This document shows positions 47,240 to 59,121 of a stretch of 64,000 nucleotides of DNA, one piece after another. A program made the translations under genes and the position numbers. Source of the DNA: Bursaphelenchus xylophilus (Eukaryota > Nematoda > Chromadorea > Rhabditida > Aphelenchoididae); the NCBI GenBank assembly GCA_904066235.2, contig CAJFCV020000003.1, forward strand, positions 8,556,001 to 8,620,000, read 5' to 3'. The notes beneath the pieces were generated by a model. The model ran no database searches. It had not been told where the DNA came from and was given only the letters and a program-made list of their open reading frames with translations. Numbering within the stretch: position 1 is the first letter of the stretch; each line of letters begins with the position of its first letter.

Positions 47240-48113
47240 CAGGGTGGGGCATCTTTGTGGCCCGATTTGAATTGGCTATAACTTCTTTAGTTTTTGGCCA
47301 AATCTTAAAATTCTTTTTTTCCCTGAATCATCAGCCAACCCCATTTTGTTTGATACCAAATATGTTATATATAGTAAGTGTATATCTACAGTTATTGGAT
47401 TTATTCTTGGAGTTCATTTTTTCGGTCGTTTTTCGGTTGTTTTTTCGGCCTTTCCCGGTGTGTCAGGAAATGGACTACGGTGCGGAAGAAAAATACGTTG
47501 GAATTTCCCATCCCGAAAATCGACGATGAGAATAAGAACAAAAAATGAAGATCAACCTCCAGAGTTCGTCGAATGGTCCTTGCTGAAGGCATTCCCTCGG
47601 TTCTGGCCAAACTTCGTGTACTCATATGCGGATTTTCTCGGAATTTTGACAAAACTCCTTAAATTTTCAGCTCCGTTCGTACTCATCTTTCCTGCTTGTT
47701 TTGTTTCCTGTTAACGCTGCCAGTCTCAAGGAACTTATTTCACGAACGTCGAATTGTCTTGCGATCTGGAAGTTGGGCATTACGTCCGTATTTCATGCGG
47801 TATTCCCTTTGAACATTTATCGCCAAACCGTACTTTCCGTACCAAACCACAGACCAAGCTTTTTCTTGCACACCGGACTCCATTTTCGGACACACCGGGA
47901 AAGACCCAAAAAACAACCGAAAAACGACCGAAAAAATGAACTCCAAGAATAAATCCAATAACTGTATATATACACTTACTGTGTATAACATATTTGGTAT
48001 CAAACAAAATGGGGTTGGCTGATGATTCAGGGAAAAAAAGAATTTTAAGATTTGGCCAAAAACTAAAGAAGTTATAGCCAATTCAAATCGGGCCACAAAG
48101 ATGCCCCACCCTG
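47240..48113. mobile_element. Mariner-like fold-back element with transposase N-terminal relic (copy 2)
   Basis: An 874-bp sister of 37200-38060, with ends CAGGGTGGGGCATCTTTGTG and its complement, flanked by TA (47238-47239 and 48114-48115). Copy 2 of the neighbouring gene has the uninterrupted sequence GCTTTTATTATAAT at the same place, an empty site. The same HTH remnants are visible on the minus strand ([22 protein letters not shown]), interrupted by a stop. Non-autonomous. Confidence 0.85.
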
Positions 48114-49228
48114 TATTATAATTGGGAAATATGGGTACTAACAGAGGAAAATCGCGAAATTTCAGGAAAAACCAAACAATTTCAAGAAATATAAAAAAAT
48201 GAAATAGGCAACATTTTAAGTCAACATGGGGGGAATAAAAGGGCATCTCAAAACTTCCTAGAACAACAAATTCTTGATATAAGTTGATTTTACAACAGAA
48301 AGCTGGATGAAAACTTCCAAATACAGCCATAAAGTAAAGTATTACGGTCCTTTGAATATTTTATGAACAAAAATAAGGTTTGTGCATTTATTTCATAACG
48401 AAAACATCATAAACCATATTACCAACCTCTATTTTCCTCTTTTCCAGGCGACTTCCGCAAAAACACCGAAATATACAAAAAAAAACGAAGCTGTTTACAA
48501 GTAAAGCATCAGTTTTCCACTCAATTTACTATCAAAAACAGCGATAAAGAGTTGAAGAAACATCTCTTCATGTGTAAGATGGCTGAAGGACACAAAATAC
48601 GTGGGGTTTAACACAGGTTTAGCGTTTTTATGTGGATGGGAATGTTTTGTCGAGATTACATCATTTTTGAACGATTGGTGCAAAGTCTGAGCGATTTTTT
48701 ATTTTTAGATCTCAAATATGGATAATGTAAAAAAATCTAAAAGGCAGCGCCCTTACCGACCTCAGCAACAAAAAAAAAACTGAAACACCTGCAAAAAAGT
48801 TAAAAGAAAAAAGTTATTCCAACCATGTATAATATTATATAAACCTAGAAATTCATATCCCATCCCTTCTTTCCGCATTGAAACATTACCAGTTGAAAAA
48901 CCAAAATCAACGAACTCTCACGTTGTACAACTTGTTTATCTTTTTTTCCTCCATGAATTCAAGGTTTATTTACTCTCGCCTCGCGCCCGACACCTTTGCA
49001 GACTGCGAATAAACCTTATACGAAATATCACAAAAACTCCAATTTTGCATTGTTACTGGAAGTGCATGTATCGCACGCTTTAGTAAATTGGTTTCTAAGT
49101 GTTTCCGAATATTTTTAGAAAAACTGGATTAAAAATAACCCGTGATTTATATAATGAATCTATCAAAAACTGGCTAAAATTGAAAATATGATAAGTTATT
49201 AGAATTAGTGTTATATGTATGTATCATA
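48114..49228. other. Upstream flank of oxidoreductase copy 1
   Basis: Collinear with 51115-51734 and the part after 52953, the upstream flank of copy 2. Shared markers are GGGAAATATGGGT, CAAAGTAAAGTATTACGGTC-like wording and CTCGCCTCGCGCCCGA. It therefore belongs to the duplicated unit. No additional gene seen. Confidence 0.6.
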
Positions 49229-51102
49229 TCAGTCGACGATTTTAAAGGTCACATTGAAGCGTTCAAGACGTGAAATTATTTTGGTCTCTTCGAAGGCAGC
49301 GCCTGGAGTGAACACTCCGCCATTCTCGGGCAACTCTCCTTGGTCCTCAAGAAGCGTGATGGCTGCGGCGATGAGGCAGCCGGCCGTCCCAATATATCCA
49401 CAGTCCGGTCCGTCAACTCGGACGGTAGCAGTTTTGGTGGGGGTTTTGTCGGGTTGAGGCTCGGATTCGGCCCAACCGGTGCCATGAATAAAGTAGGAGA
49501 AGGTGCTCTTAAAATTTTGTAAGGAACGGTTTAATAAATTTTCAAATCAAAAAAAAATTTCGAAAACATAAAACCACAAAAACATTGTTCATTCAAAATA
49601 ATATCAAAAACTCACCGATTTGACCTGTTCCCTGGTGCCTCCATTTTTGGCAAAAGCTCCAAAACTGGCAAGAGATGGATAATTCCTGATGACTCGGCGG
49701 GTTACACTGAATTTGGTGAGGATATTCAAAATTGCGAACCAGACGATGATCAAGTATGCCCAGAGGACATTTTGAACCGAGAAATAGGTCTCAATAGAGA
49801 CCGGGTATCTCTGCTTTTTCGTGGCGTCATAATATTGAGTACGATCCACAACGGATTTATCAGTGCCGGGGAAAAGGATCACAGGTCTCCCAATCTTCTT
49901 ATCTTGCCAAACAAGGCTTCTGAAATTAAAAAATATAAAAAAATTTCTTCTTTATCTACAGCGACGGACCTGATCCAGTGGCAAAAAAACGTACCATTTT
50001 GCAGCCGGGAAGTATAAAAAAATTAGCAAAATACCTCCCTCCTAAAGTGAAAAAACTCCGTTTTGAAGGGCGCCTTTTCCCTCACAAAAAGAGCGGGCGC
50101 GCGTTTGAAATCGGAGTTTTTTACTTGGTTAGGGAGGTATTTTGCAACATTTTTTGATACTTCCCGGATACAACATGCGTTTTTTTGTCACTGGATCAGG
50201 TCCGTCACAGTACTTCAATATAATCAAGGTCTAAACCAAGATCAAAACGGCCCCAAATAATCTCTCACCGCTTTGGAGGTTTGAATTGAGTCCGATTCAA
50301 CTTCTCTGGCATCAATTCTTTGCGAATTCCCTCCAGATTATCAACCTTTCCGTTCTCCAATGCCAACAGAAGGGTCTGATAGCTTCCATCATTTACTGTG
50401 TATCCCTGAACCAAACATTCAAAGAGCTCAAGGGCAGCTTACATGAGGTCCTGCATTTAACTGGCCAACAGTTTCGACGTATGCTAGAGTTCCTGGGAAA
50501 TTTTTCTTCAAGAATTGGACTCCCAAGTCGCACGGAATACTCTCGAATCCGCAAGATCCGACTATGTAAACCCCGTTCTGTCTTGCTTTCTCTCCGTATT
50601 TTAGCTGAACTTTCTCGAGGAACTGAAAAAAAATTAAAATTATGAGGAAACTATACTATCCATCAGGTCTAATGGAAGAATATAAAAAATCCTTGCTTAC
50701 CGCGGGTTCTCCTGAGATGTCGACGTAAGACGCCTTGCCCTCCACGCAAGCTTTCACAATAGCTTCCCCATGCAATGCGTAAGGACCAACCACTGAGATT
50801 ACGACCCTCGCTTTCTCCGCAACTGCCTGTAATTGCTCTGGGCTGGACGAATCAGCAATCAGAATGGGAATCTTGGAGAGATCTTGATCTAAAATTTCGA
50901 ACGGGTAAATTTAATCAAAAATTTCCCACTCACCAATAAGTTTTCCAACCTTTTCCAAGGTTTTCTCCAAGCGGGGTTGGCTTCTTCCAGCGATGGCAAA
51001 CGAGTACTTCTGATAATATTCTGACTTCACAAACTCCTCCAAAACATATTCACCGGTGAATCCACTGGCTCCGAAGAGAACCAGGTCAAAAAGCTTGGAC
51101 AT
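49229..51102 (-). CDS. Saccharopine-dehydrogenase-like oxidoreductase, copy 2 (SCCPDH family)
   Basis: Tandem paralogue of copy 1 with the same six-exon structure: 51102-50934, 50888-50701, 50622-50443, 50405-50269, 49919-49616, 49507-49229. Exon lengths match copy 1 exactly for exons 1-5 and exon 6 is the same length. Conserved motifs are GASGFTGEYV, VVGPYALHGE, CGFESIPCDLG and HGTGWAESEPQPDK. Differences cluster in the membrane-like segment and the C-terminus (FKIVD versus YKILE). The ATG is 1 nt after CTTGCAG. The final intron ends AAG rather than CAG/TAG, which is unusual. Intron 4 holds a 252-bp element absent from copy 1. The upstream flank contains a 1218-bp fold-back element absent from copy 1. 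Substrate unknown; see copy 1. Confidence 0.93.
49959..50210. mobile_element. 252-bp inverted-repeat MITE in intron 4 of copy 2
   Basis: About 85-bp inverted repeats around GACGGACCTGATCCAGTG, flanked by TA (49957-49958 and 50211-50212; TAC is also possible). Copy 1 reads straight through at this point (TATCTACTTCAATATAATC), so the insertion is younger than the duplication. Confidence 0.78.
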
Positions 51103-51734
51103 TCTGCAAGCTTTTATTATAATAGGGAAATATGGGTGCTGACAGCGGGAAATCGCGAAGCTTCAGGTAAAAACGAAACAAATTCAATTAAAAATAAAAA
51201 ACATGAAATAGGCAACATCTTGAGTCCAAAAAATGGGCCCAGCTTCATGGTGGAAGACCACACTCTTCAAGGGAAATCTCAAAATCTCCTAGAGCAATAA
51301 TTTTTAGGTCGATTTTAAGCCAGAAACTGAGACGAAAACTCCCAAAGACAACCATGAAGTAAAGTATTACGGTCGTTTGAATATTTTTTGAACAAAAACA
51401 ATGTTGGTTCATCTATTTCATAACCAAAACATCAAGAAGAACATTATCAACCTATCCTTTCTCCGATTCCCAAGGCGACTTCCGCAATAACATGGAAACA
51501 TCTCCTTATGTACTCTCGTACAAAACAGAGCTGTTTACAAGTACCGCATCAGTTTTCCACCGAATTCATCATCAAAACAGCAATAAAAAGTTGAAGAAAC
51601 ATCTCTTCATGTGCAAGATAGCTGAAAGAAACAAAAATAAGTGGAGTTTAAAAAAGGTTGTTGTAGGAACCAAATCAACAAAGTTGCATGTTGTTTACCG
51701 TTTTTTCTTTTTTTATAAATTCAAGGTTTATTTA
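51103..51734. other. Upstream flank of oxidoreductase copy 2
   Basis: Duplicated sequence equivalent to about 48114-48970. Probable outron/promoter. No gene seen; the open frame at 51492-51845 has no support. Confidence 0.5.
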
Positions 51735-52952
51735 TGGGTCTATATTTTTCTCCCAGAATTAAAAATATTTTTCCCCAGAAAAGAGCATTATAGAAAAACT
51801 CCTATTTTCTCCCAGAAAAAATATATTTTCTCCCAGAAAGCATAATTTTGTAAAAATAAAGCACGGAATTAGTAAAAAATTATGAATAAGTAACTTTACT
51901 AGTAAAATAAATTAAGTAGTAGTGTAAAATAGTATTTGTAGTAAGTTTTTGAGGAAGTACTGGAAATAGATGTAGTCGACGGTGCTGATTTCGAAAATGA
52001 TTCTCATTTTTTGTGATTTTTACTTTTTTGTGCTCAAAGAGTGCATTTACATCGACAGCCTGTCTGTGTCGCCTTCTGCGCCAGGAAGAACATTCAGATT
52101 TACATTAAGAGAACCTCAAATCATAAACCATTAAAGAATTCATTCATACATATCTTTGTATAAATCATTATAATTTTTACTTCTTTTTTAACTCAATTAA
52201 GAAGTCGTCTAAAGTAATATCGTCTGGAAGTTGAAAATCTGAAAAAAATTGGATAAACGTGGGATTTCCAACTTTATTGTAAGTAGTAATGTGAAATACA
52301 ATGCATGGGCCCCAGAGAAGTGCATAATATTGGATTCGAAATAACTGACATATTGACTTGTCGTGCTGAATTAACCTTTAGGGTATCTACGTCTTCGACA
52401 TCACTGTCTTTCAGAAGGCAGAAATCTCTGAATGTCTCTCATGTTTTTTTCTTGAATGTATTTTTTCCCGATGAGTATAAGGACGAATTTCTCTTATTGT
52501 AAATCTGATTGTTCTTCCCGGCGCAGAAGACGACAAAGAAAGGCTGTCGATGGACACGTCAATGCACTCTTTGAGCACAAAAAAGTAAAAATCACAAAAA
52601 ATGAGAATCATTTTCGAAATCAGCACCGTCGATTACATCTATTCCCAGTATTTCCTCAAAACCTTACTACAAATACTATTTTACACTACTACTTAATTTA
52701 TTTTACTAGTAAAGTTACTTATTCATCAATTTTTACTAATTCCGTGCTTTATTTTTACAAAATTATGCTTTCTGGGAGAAAATATTTTCTTTTCTGGGAG
52801 AAAATAGCATTTTTTTCATAATTCTCTTTTCTGGGGAAAAATATTTGCTTTCTGGGAGAAAATATATTTTTTCTGGGAGAAAATAGGAGTTTTTCTATAA
52901 TGCTCTTTTCTGGGGAAAAATATTTTTAATTCTGGGCGAAAATATTTTTCCC
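51735..52952. mobile_element. 1218-bp fold-back element with 8-bp target duplication
   Basis: The arms run about 400 bp each (for example 51754-52130 against 52490-52930), containing CTCCCAGAA/TTCTGGGAG repeats and the box TCGACGGTGCTGATTTCGAA. The flanking TTTATTTA (51727-51734 and 52953-52960) is present once in the copy 1 flank, which shows the empty site. The unique centre (about 52150-52480) has short open pieces on the minus strand (FQLPDDITLDDFLIELKKK), possibly transposase scraps. An 8-bp duplication suggests the hAT superfamily. Confidence 0.8.
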
Positions 52953-52960
52953 TTTATTTA

Positions 52961-53711
52961 TTTATTCTCGCCTCGCGCCCGAGAATTCTGCAGATTGTGA
53001 ATAAATTTTATCCGAAATGTCACAAAAAATTGTAGTTTTACAGGACTACTGTAGGTATTGTTTTAATATATTTTGAAGTTCTTTAAGTACACATTCATGC
53101 CACTTCCGCCGACCTTTGGCCTTTTCTTATCGGAAAAAGGAGAGTTCACATGGTTTTGCAAAAATCGAGGGAAACAAAACTTTCCCCATGGCTTAGTTGA
53201 TCAATTCTTGTTTTGAGAAAGAAGTGCTGATAAGGATCTGGTCGTGTTTTGTCTCAACATGATGGAACTCCCATTGTAAGTTTATTTCATAAATGGTTTT
53301 GTAGTTTCAAGCTTGTATTTTGATATGATTCATGATTTATTTGATAGTGCTTGCGCAAGTTGACTTTACGAGGGGCTATGAAGGAAGATTCTATATTTTA
53401 AGAATCTAATTTTCCGTAGGCATGGCGAAATTCGCATTGAAAATGGGACTTTCCCAATTTGGCAATGATTTTACATAGTATAATACAAATATCGTCCTGT
53501 TGCAAAAGATCTCAAACGTTGATCTAAAATCTTACATATCGGAGGTTAAGATGGTCTTTAATAGTCTCTATAATGCCCCTCCGACATCTCTATCAACCTC
53601 TCCGCCTATCTTTTTCTCAATGATTAGATAAAAACTCTCCTCCCTTCCAATGCCCATAATTTTTATCTCTCATGTCGATCTGAACTTCGACTTTTTGTCC
53701 ATTACAGACGA
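52961..53711. other. Intergenic region before the aldehyde dehydrogenase
   Basis: The first about 80 bp end the tandem duplication. The rest is AT-rich promoter or outron sequence, ending in a CCATTACAG acceptor at 53707, 4 nt before the ATG. Confidence 0.5.
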
Positions 53712-56340
53712 ATGTTCTCAGTCCTCCGTCCCAGTCCAGCGTTTCACCAACAGTTCCGAATGGCCTCATTATTGATCCAAGATCCCAAGTACTCGTTTCT
53801 AAAGGATTTGGGCCTCAAAGACGTAAATTCTGGAGTGTTCGATGGGAAATGGAAGACAGGCAATGGTCGTCTGGTTGAATCGTTGAGGTCAGCACTTTTT
53901 ATCTGATAATTTTGCCTTTGAAATGAGAAAAATAATTTTTAAGTCATGTGATGACCTAAAGTAGTATAATTTTTGTCGCAAAATCCCGTGTTTTCAGCCC
54001 AGCAAACAACAAGCCGATTGCCAAGGTACAGTTTGGCGATTTGAAAGACTATGAAGCCGTTAGTTCGGCAACCAAAGCTGCCTGGAAGGAATGGGCGGCA
54101 CTTCCAGCACCTCAACGAGGAGAGATTGTCCGGCAAATTGGAGATAAATTACGGTCGCAGATTAATAATCTAGGAAAGCTGGTAAGGGCTTGTTTAATTC
54201 TGAAACTATTTTTTGCCATTTAAAAGCAAATCGGCATCATTTCTAAAAATTGATGACAGAAGGTCATGCATAATATAAAAAATCTATTTTCCTCCAAAAT
54301 AATGCCAAAATCAATCTTCAGGTGTCCCTCGAAATGGGAAAGATCCTCCCTGAAGGAGTTGGTGAAGTCCAAGAATACGTGGATATTTGTGATTATGGAG
54401 TTGGTTTATCCAGGATGTTTGCGGGTAAAATCATCCCGTCTGAGCGGCCGAACCACAAACTCCTCGAGGAATGGAATCCTTTGGGTGTTGTTGGCGTCAT
54501 TTCGGCTTTCAACTTCCCCTGCGCCGTTTATGGATGGAATAATGCGTTGGCCTTGGCATGCGGGGATACCGTACTTTGGAAGCCGGCCCCCACCACGCCT
54601 TTGACTTCTATCGCGATGATCAAGCTGATTGAACAAGTTTTTGTCGAGAATAATCTCAATCCGGCAATTTGCACGCTGATCTGTGGAGATGCCGATGTAG
54701 GAGAGGCGTTGAGCAAGGATAAAAGGGTGAACTTGGTGTCCTTCACTGGAAGTACTCAGATTGGAAAATTGGTCGGAGAAACGGTTCAAAGTCGATTCGG
54801 AAAGGTGAGTTGGATACATCAGGCAGTCTGAAATTGAGAGACAATGCACAAATATTGCAATGTAATAGCGATTTAAACGCGAAACCTGGATTGTTTTCGA
54901 ATCAATTGCTTTCGTGGCGGGACCCAATGTTTGAAACTAGAAAGCAATGATGATTTAAGAAGCGTATAAGGCCTAAAATGAATTAAAAAAGTTTCCAAGA
55001 GTACTTAAAAAAACTGACGGAATTTTTGGATTCCAAATTGTTTTCGTTGCGGGACTCACATGGCTAATATTTTTGAGAACAAATGAGTTATTTAGTGCCT
55101 AAGTTGGAGTTATTTTATGCAAAAATGATCACGTGAAATCTCAGAATTATGGGTTTTAAATTTTAATGATGCTAGGAAAAAAATTAGATTTTGATCAAGT
55201 ACAATATATGTTCTGGTCAAAAATCGGCCTTCTGTGCCCCAACGTCTAATTTAATATACGGTATATAAATTACCTATGACTTTTTAGAGCCTCCTTGAGC
55301 TCGGTGGAAATAATGCCCTTATTGTGATGGACGATGCCGACTTGGACATGGTAGTCCCGGCTACAGTATTCGCATGTGTCGGAACGGCTGGCCAACGATG
55401 CACCACGACCCGACGACTAATTGTGCATGAGAAGGTCTATGATGAAGTGGTCGCTCGGATGGTCAAAGCATATAAACAACTGGAAAGTCGAATCGGAGAT
55501 CCGTTGGAAGCAAAAACATTAATTGGACCTCTCCATGGAAAACAATCTGTTGAAAACTATCAAAAAGCAATCGAAGCAGCTAAGAAACAAGGAGGAAAAA
55601 TTGCTTATGGAGGCAAGGTTTTGGATGGCGAAGGAAATTATGTTCAGCCGACCATTGTCACCGATCTGAAACATGATTCTGAAGTCGTCTTAACCGAAAC
55701 TTTTGCTCCGATTGTCTACGTTTTGAAGGTTAAGGACTTGGATGAAGCCATTGAAGTGAATAATGAGGCCGCTCAAGGATTATCGTCCAGTCTCTTTACC
55801 AATGATCCAGGAAATATCCACAAATGGATTGGGTAAGTGGATTTGATGACATGGGTAACATAATATCTCCGTGAATAGGAGGTGGATTGCATTGAAATTT
55901 GACGGAAATACTTATAATGAGCCGGAGGATGAGTTCTGAGGTTTTGAAGTTTACCTTAAGGAGCTGAGATACAAAACTAAAATTCTCGAAAGTTTCTGCA
56001 AAACGCGATCTAAAAGTTTCACCATTAGTAGCAGAGAGCTCTAATATCGCCCTATCCCAAATTTTATCCGATAATATAGCGCCAAGATCTCATGATCGAT
56101 CAAGAATTATATTCACCATGACTTCTTTTCAGTCCCCATGGTTCTGATTGTGGAATTGTCAATGTGAATATCCCGACATCCGGCGCTGAAATCGGTGGAG
56201 CCTTTGGAGGCGAGAAAGAGACCGGCGGTGGCCGTGAAAGTGGCTCTGATTCGTGGAAACAGTACATGAGAAGGTCCACTTGCACGATCAACTTTGGAAA
56301 GACATTGCCGCTGGCTCAAGGAATCAAGTTCGACTTTTGA
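53712..56340 (+). CDS. alh-9: Alpha-aminoadipic semialdehyde dehydrogenase (ALDH7A1/antiquitin)
   Basis: Oxidises alpha-aminoadipic semialdehyde to alpha-aminoadipate in lysine breakdown; also handles other aldehydes. Exons: 53712-53887, 53998-54181, 54322-54804, 55288-55832, 56133-56340, all in phase, about 531 residues. An N-terminal basic, hydroxylated stretch ([18 protein letters not shown]) looks like a mitochondrial presequence, with a second Met allowing a cytosolic form. Motifs: [18 protein letters not shown], cofactor loop FTGSTQIGK, catalytic Glu in LLELGGNNA, catalytic Cys in [16 protein letters not shown], and the family 7 ending [27 protein letters not shown]. The start is 4 nt after TTACAG. 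Poly(A) signal 56455-56460. Lies next to the saccharopine-DH-like pair. Confidence 0.95.
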
Positions 56341-56518
56341 AAAGTCGATAACTGTGGCAACTATTCCAAAAAATTTAATCTCCGTTACTCATATATGTGA
56401 GCTCATACTATTGCGACAAATTATTTTCTAATTCTTACGTCTAAAATAATTTAAAATAAAATGTGTTTATTTGCCTAAAAATTATAATTACTCGGGTAAG
56501 ATGGGCGAACACTCGGAT

Positions 56519-57500
56519 TTACTTGTTGATTTTGCTGAAGTACTCCTTTGGTGAGGCTGTGTTGATGGTTTCGCCGCCTTCTTCCCACCCAGCAGGGCAT
56601 ACTAAAATGAGGTGGCATTTATAATACAAACTTAGTCTCATCTTATTTCCAATTATGAAGAAAATCAAAATTATAACGGTTCATACCTTCTCCATGCTTT
56701 TCAAAAAATTGGAAAGCCTTCAAAGTCCTCAAAGCCTCATCCACACTTCGTCCAACGGGCAAATCGTTAACCAACGAATGGCGGATCTTTCCATTGGGGT
56801 CCACAATGAACAGTCCTCGGAAGGAAACTCCCAAATCTGGCTCCAAAATTCCAAACGACTTGGTTGTCTTCTTGGTAAAGTCGGAAAGGATTGGAATCTA
56901 AATAATAACAATCTTATTCATCAAGACCTACCTTCATGTCTCCAAGACCTCCTTCATTGCGGGGTTGTTTCACCCAAGCCAAGTGAGAGAATTGCGAATC
57001 GCAGGAGCAGGCGACAACTTCGCATCCGAGCTTCTTGAACTCATCAACACGATCGCTGAAGGCAATGATTTCGGTTGGGCAAACGAAAGTGAAATCTAAT
57101 GGGTAGAAGAAAATCAAAAGCCATTTTCCGGCGTAGTCGGTGTAAGAAATCTGTTTGAATTCTCCGTCGACCACGGCAGTACCCTAAAGAAACTTTATTA
57201 AAAACAATACTCAAAAAAAATTGTCTAGACATCTCTTATTACACATGCGACATCAGATACCAAGTCCAATATAAAACTCATTCTAAAAGACCCAAAACCG
57301 TGACGCAACTTACAGAGAAGTTAGGGACATCCGATCGTGGGCCAAGTACACCATGTTTCAAAGCCGTTGAAGTAGAAAGGAATCTTGGAGAGGATGAAAC
57401 AGCTCCAGCTCTCAACGCTCCATTCAGCGACTTCAAAAGCTGCTTGTTCTAAAAGCAATAAAACGATCTCCGAATGGTAACTTACAACCAAACGAAACAT
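56519..57500 (-). CDS. prdx-3: Mitochondrial 2-Cys peroxiredoxin (PRDX3 type)
   Basis: Thiol peroxidase that reduces H2O2 using thioredoxin. Exons (minus strand): 57500-57486, 57448-57314, 57183-56932, 56897-56687, 56601-56519, all in phase. The N-terminal approx 40 residues are Ser/Arg/Leu-rich without acidic residues ([19 protein letters not shown]), a mitochondrial targeting signal. The peroxidatic Cys is in FTFVCPTE and the resolving Cys in GEVCPAGW. GGLG and the C-terminal KEYFSK (YF) motifs mark a eukaryotic overoxidation-sensitive typical 2-Cys enzyme. The first coding exon is only five codons. Convergent with the aldehyde dehydrogenase, 178 bp apart. Confidence 0.94.
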
Positions 57501-58227
57501 ATTTGACACTTTTAGAGCAACTTTGCCTTTTGGGTTACGAAAAAGCTGAAATTATTCGATGTTGATTATGATCTTCAAGGTGAAAGTGTAAAATATTCAA
57601 TAAAAAACACTATTCACGACGGATCGAAAGAATGGAATGATAAGTGCTCTTTAATTTCATCTCATGCACAATGTTTCTGGCTAAAGAAAATAGAAATTTC
57701 TCGTAAACAATATAATCCCAGTCTGCCGTCGAAGTTTTGTATGTTGCTGACGACATTTTATACGACGGATTGTGTTATCAAAAAAAAATGAAACATTGTT
57801 TTTTGTTTTCTAAATGCACGCCAAATTACTTTCTATTGCAAAACGTCAAAAAAATGGTTCGAGTCGAGTCTTCCCCCGGTCATTTTCATCAAGTGTTCCC
57901 CTCTGCAGAAATACCGTAATAAAACCGCAGAACAAGCTTCTGTAAATGCATAAATAAACAAAGTATGCAGAAATAAAGCAGACAAATTAGAAATTACACA
58001 AACGAGACAGATAAATGTTTGCTTTGGCATAATTTGGGGCTTTGTTTCAAACCTTGGACAAAAGTAAGTCAATTTGGATGATCTGTAACTTTTCTTATGG
58101 AACGAAAGCTCAGGTTTTCTCCTTATAGGATTATAGGATATTGCTTCAGCTTTCAATAGGTACCTCATTTTTAGCTATTGCATCATCTTACCTTGAGTTC
58201 ATTCTCAAAAACTGAAATTTATGACTT

Positions 58228-59121
58228 TTGAATTTAGATGAAATTGACTGGTTTTACACAATCACCCTCCGCTGCAACTTCGACATCGCTGTATTCCAGA
58301 GAGGACAAGAAACGAAGACAACAGGAATAGAGTCAGCTCATGCACGAGATAAAAAAAAACTCAAAAATCACGATATTACACTACCACAAGGTGATCAAAA
58401 TCGTGATATTCGTCAGAATTGGTAGGTTTTTTGCCTTAGATCCTCTTGATTTTAAGATATATTATACTTTAAAGAGTAGGCTTTCATAATCCGTCAAAAT
58501 TTTTGAAATCGGAACATTAAATTTTGAGAAACTTCTAATTTATTTTTTTGCCCGGCAGGGATTTTTTACTGGAAAAATTGCTTTTTATTCATGTTATAGT
58601 TTTAGAACGTGGTTGGATACATCAGCAACACAACTGCGAGTAGATTATTGCAATCCCAAACACAAGACCACAGGCTTAGCCAGAAAGATAACGAAGAAAT
58701 TTCGGATATTACAGTATCTCAGAATGACGAAAAGTTTGATGTTTAGTTGGAATTGGTAGTTTTTTTGCCTTAGATCTTCTTCATTTTAGGATATATTATA
58801 CTTTGAAGTATGGGCTTTCATAATCCGTTAAAATTTTCGAAATCGGAACATTAAATTTTGAGAAAATTTCGATTTAATTTTGTGCCCAGCGGGGATTTTT
58901 TTGGAAAAATTCAATTTTAGTTCGCTTTATGGTTTCAGAATGTGCTCGGAGACGTCAGCAACAGAAATTTTAACTACAGGCACCGACGGCGAGAAGAACT
59001 GGCAGCCACCGCCAGAGCCTCAGGGAAAAAATCCAAGAAATTACAAAGGAAAACCTGAAAAGCCTATTCACCTTTGAATTGATTCCAACCGACGATGAAG
59101 AAGATATTAATGTTGTATCTT
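58228..59121 (+). other. Possible small gene with a tandemly duplicated intron/exon unit
   Basis: A 334-bp unit starting at 58417 is repeated from 58751 for about 225 bp. Each copy starts with AATTG|GTAG and runs to TTTTAG or TTTCAG, so it looks like an intron plus the start of an exon. A last acceptor ACTACAG (about 58977) opens a frame with an acidic tail (EKIQEITKENLK, TDDEEDINVVS) ending TAA at about 59121. No frame joins all pieces cleanly and no domain is recognised. Confidence 0.25.
58417..58975. repeat. Tandem duplication, period 334 bp
   Basis: Second copy 58751-58975 is similar but diverged. Shared wording includes TTTGCCTTAGATC, TTTCATAATCCGT and GAAATCGGAACATTAAATT. Confidence 0.8.
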
